Assembly: GCA_021324715.1 (NCBI GenBank)
Contig: JAJPIN010000237.1
Coordinates: forward strand, 1-6,121
Length of the DNA: 6,121 bases
Source of the DNA: Nitrososphaeria archaeon
Lineage (GTDB): Archaea > Thermoproteota > Nitrososphaeria > Nitrososphaerales > Nitrososphaeraceae
Direction of reading: 5' to 3'
The position numbers and the translations under genes are program-made. Positions 4,588 to 6,121 of this stretch are shown piece by piece; position 1 is the first letter of the stretch, and every line of letters starts with the position of its first letter. The notes beneath the pieces are model-generated. The model had not been told where the DNA came from and did no database searches. It was given only the letters and a program-made list of their open reading frames with translations.

Positions 4588-5577
4588 ATGCGAGAAGAGC
4601 TTTCCGAAAGGAAATCACAGGAAGGATATGAATGGCAGATAATTGAGAAAATCAAAGAGACGCACGATACCTATACTTACACATTATTGCCAGTATCTGC
4701 CTCACAGAGATTCAATTTCAATTTAGGCCAATTTGTAACATTATATGTAGTATTGAAAAGGCCAACGTCAACAGGAGGTTTTGAGGAGAATCTGGCAACT
4801 CGTGCCTATTCAATCGCTTCGTCACCAACAAGAAATTTTTTAGAACTTACGATTAAAGAAGAGAAACCTTACGGGTATATTAATCCTAAAACAGGAAAAT
4901 CCGATGCTTTTGCCGCTTATTTTAATCAGCAAGTAAAAATAGGGAGTAAGATTAAATTAAAATTAAATCAAGTCAAGGAGCACTTCTTGTGGAAAGTAGA
5001 TGCGGGACTCGAGAAGAATGTCGCATATTGGTCTGGTGCAAATGGTGCACAATCTGCAAGATCTTTAATTCAGTATATGGAGGACAAAAAGGACCCTGAT
5101 TTCAGTCTTGTTCTTTTCTACAGTAATACGAACTTACATACAGATCATGCAAATTTAGATATCATAAAAAGTGAAAATCAACCTGTTGATTCATTGAATG
5201 TGATTTACTTTAATTGGTTAATAAATATTGCAAAAAAACTTGAGAATTTGAAAGTGATTTTTACATTCACACGAGAGCAAGAAATTCCTGCTCTGTCCTC
5301 TACCGATCCAAAAGTTATTTATAGGAAGGGGAGATTCTTCTTAAATCCTGACGGTTCCCCTGAAAGAACTCTACTTAAATATGGTAACAATGTAGAAACA
5401 TCCTTTAATCCAATATGCGGTAGCAGCGGATTCATAAACGGTACTGTAAGGTTACCAAATGGTACGATAAATAGGGGCAAGGGAGTACTACAAAATTTGA
5501 TGGAAATTGAAGGGATAAAACCTGAAAAGACCGATAAGGAACAATTCTACCTAGAACAAGTCGATGCAAATCAATGA
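4588..5577 (+). CDS. FAD/NAD(P)-type oxidoreductase, ferredoxin-NADP reductase superfamily
   Basis: Cytosolic flavin oxidoreductase of the FNR superfamily, 329 residues, with no membrane or signal segment and no iron-sulfur motif. The FAD-binding barrel spans roughly 14-135, with LGQFVTLYV and the flavin motif R72-A-Y-S75-IASSP. The nucleotide domain spans about 143-322: strand NVAYW, a glycine loop, the LVLFYSN strand, VIFTFTREQ, and the nicotinamide-side motif C277-G278-S-S-G-F. The end EGIKPEKTDKEQF fits the usual GxxxxxIxxExF tail. Odd points: the usual GGxGxxP loop reads G150-A-N-G153-A-Q-S156, with the second Gly and the Pro replaced; and about 40 extra residues (near 182-222 and 232-272) lengthen the second domain. 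Electron donor, acceptor and substrate are unknown. The start is ATG 4588, supported by a TATA box at near-leaderless spacing. The gene stands alone between two large gaps. Confidence 0.85.
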   Translation: MREELSERKSQEGYEWQIIEKIKETHDTYTYTLLPVSASQRFNFNLGQFVTLYVVLKRPTSTGGFEENLATRAYSIASSPTRNFLELTIKEEKPYGYINPKTGKSDAFAAYFNQQVKIGSKIKLKLNQVKEHFLWKVDAGLEKNVAYWSGANGAQSARSLIQYMEDKKDPDFSLVLFYSNTNLHTDHANLDIIKSENQPVDSLNVIYFNWLINIAKKLENLKVIFTFTREQEIPALSSTDPKVIYRKGRFFLNPDGSPERTLLKYGNNVETSFNPICGSSGFINGTVRLPNGTINRGKGVLQNLMEIEGIKPEKTDKEQFYLEQVDANQ

Positions 5578-5622
5578 AATAAAAAAGTATAACACTTTGA
5601 GTTTGCGAGATGGTAGGTTAAA

Positions 5623-5634
5623 CGGAATATTCCG
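5623..5634. promoter_or_regulatory. 12-bp perfect palindrome, operator-like
   Basis: CGGAATATTCCG is perfectly self-complementary and more GC-containing than its surroundings. It lies 46 nt after the reductase stop and about 220 bp before the next TATA box. It resembles a dimeric regulator site, but the position is not that of a typical promoter operator; it could equally be a small 3' hairpin. Confidence 0.35.
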
Positions 5635-5657
5635 AGAATTATCTTCAAAAATCTAGG

Positions 5658-5670
5658 TTTTATATTTTTT
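5658..5670 (+). terminator. T-tract terminator of the reductase gene
   Basis: A T-rich run (TTTTATATTTTTT) about 80 nt after the stop codon fits archaeal T-tract termination; the palindrome at 5623-5634 lies just upstream. Confidence 0.4.
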
Positions 5671-5851
5671 ACTATTAAAACAGTATTTCTGTTTATCCGG
5701 TTCATAAAAAAAGTCCTGAACTTCAAGTAACTAATCGAAATACACAAATTCGTTTATTGTCAGTCATTGAAAAGAAAATGGTTTTTTGATTTTAGAAAGA
5801 ATATCTCAATTTTGATAGATGATTATTGAAGAAATAATGTGAAGATTTAGC

Positions 5852-5861
5852 TATAAAATAT
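5852..5861 (+). promoter_or_regulatory. TATA box of the repeat-protein gene
   Basis: TATAAAATAT is a good archaeal TATA element. Transcription would start near 5881-5885, leaving a 5' leader of about 20-25 nt before the ATG at 5904. No clear ribosome site is seen in the leader. Confidence 0.5.
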
Positions 5862-5903
5862 AGAGTCAACAGTTAATTGCATTATGTTTTAGAAGATAGC
5901 GAT

Positions 5904-6121
5904 ATGAATATGAAGAAGGAAATGTTCCTCGGTGTCATCTTTCTTGTAACGGCCATCTTCTTTGTGTCGTCAACTCCTGTGATAAACCATGCTTTTGCAA
6001 AAAGCCATGATTCACAAGCACAAGACGACTCAGGCAGCAAGCAAGCACAAGACGACTCAGGCAGCAAGCAAGCACAAGACGACTCAGGCAGCAAGCAAGC
6101 ACAAGACGACTCAGGCAGCAA
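5904..6121 (+). CDS. Secreted repeat protein, N-terminal part (runs off the edge)
   Basis: The frame from ATG 5904 stays open to the window end (72 codons visible). It begins with a signal peptide: MNMKKE, a hydrophobic core (FLGVIFLVTAIFFV) and a likely cut after the A-F-A at residues 31-33 before KSHDS. The mature part at once becomes tandem copies of the nonapeptide AQDDSGSKQ, hydrophilic, without Cys or aromatic residues, and predicted disordered. It is presumably exported to the pseudo-periplasm or cell surface; what lies beyond the repeats is not visible. A start at the ATG 5912 would also keep the signal. Base use differs from the neighbours: the repeat is about 56% GC in an AT-rich window. 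A TATA box lies about 47 bp upstream. The antisense frame is also open, but only because the 27-bp repeat has no stop in that phase. Function is unknown. Confidence 0.82.
   Translation, partial: MNMKKEMFLGVIFLVTAIFFVSSTPVINHAFAKSHDSQAQDDSGSKQAQDDSGSKQAQDDSGSKQAQDDSGS
6018..6121 (+). repeat. 27-bp tandem repeat encoding AQDDSGSKQ
   Basis: Three full identical 27-bp units (6018-6044, 6045-6071, 6072-6098) and 23 bases of a fourth (6099-6121), cut by the window end. There is not a single base difference between copies, including third codon positions. The unit is a multiple of three, so copy-number change keeps the reading frame. Confidence 0.97.

Larger units (their letters stand above)
5578..5903. 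other. 326-bp intergenic region after the reductase
   Basis: No convincing gene. It contains a 12-bp palindrome, a T tract that probably ends the reductase transcript, and the promoter of the following secreted-protein gene. The middle (about 5675-5850) is plain AT-rich sequence in which I see nothing clear. A minus-strand frame of 44 codons (5571-5705) is discussed among the rejected items. Confidence 0.5.

Noticed and set aside
5571..5705. 44-codon minus-strand frame (MNRINRNTVLIVKNI...) convergent with the reductase
   Set aside because: It overlaps the reductase end, includes the 12-bp palindrome, has no promoter at the expected distance, and its Lys/Ile/Asn-rich composition is what AT-rich DNA gives by chance.
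5882..6121. Minus-strand frame of 79 codons across the repeat (LPESSCACL units)
   Set aside because: It is open only because the stop-free 27-bp repeat is a multiple of three. The plus-strand frame has a signal peptide, a TATA box and a continuous natural protein.

Overview
The window looks like a stretch of an AT-rich archaeal chromosome, most likely from the Nitrososphaeria (Thaumarchaeota), perhaps close to Nitrososphaera or Nitrosocosmicus. The basis is indirect. Several genes have a TATA-like box about 26-31 bp before the start codon, as in leaderless archaeal transcripts. Non-ATG starts (TTG, GTG) are frequent, intergenic DNA is T-tract rich, and there is an archaeal-style endonuclease V and a family of small CxxC zinc proteins of a kind I associate with thaumarchaea. 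No rRNA, tRNA, CRISPR array or insertion sequence is visible.

Left part (1-2469), all minus strand. In transcription order: a possible 35-residue small ORF whose end overlaps the start of a triple C4 zinc-module protein; then a membrane-anchored DsbA-like thiol-disulfide oxidoreductase; then, after a 306-bp gap, an SsuC/TauC/NrtB-type ABC transporter permease. The ATPase gene of the transporter may begin just outside the left edge.

Middle part (2558-4247). A plus-strand gene for a protein with an N-terminal zinc ribbon is divergent from the zinc-module cluster and shares an 88-bp promoter region with it. Two minus-strand genes follow: a small protein that faintly resembles the HemS/ChuX heme-protein fold, and, upstream of it, endonuclease V (DNA inosine repair).

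Right part (4248-6121). A 340-bp gene-free region rich in perfect hairpins precedes a plus-strand FAD/NAD(P)-type oxidoreductase of the ferredoxin-NADP reductase superfamily with a degenerate NAD(P) glycine loop. After a 326-bp gap with a 12-bp palindrome comes the start of a secreted protein made of identical 9-residue repeats (27-bp DNA repeats). It runs off the right edge.

Apart from the possible transporter operon and the sORF/zinc-protein pair, the genes look like independent single-gene units with their own promoters. I see no convincing new multi-gene system. The items most worth checking are the hairpin cluster at 4274-4481, the sORF overlapping the triple zinc protein, the reductase with an altered nucleotide loop, and the exact 27-bp repeats.
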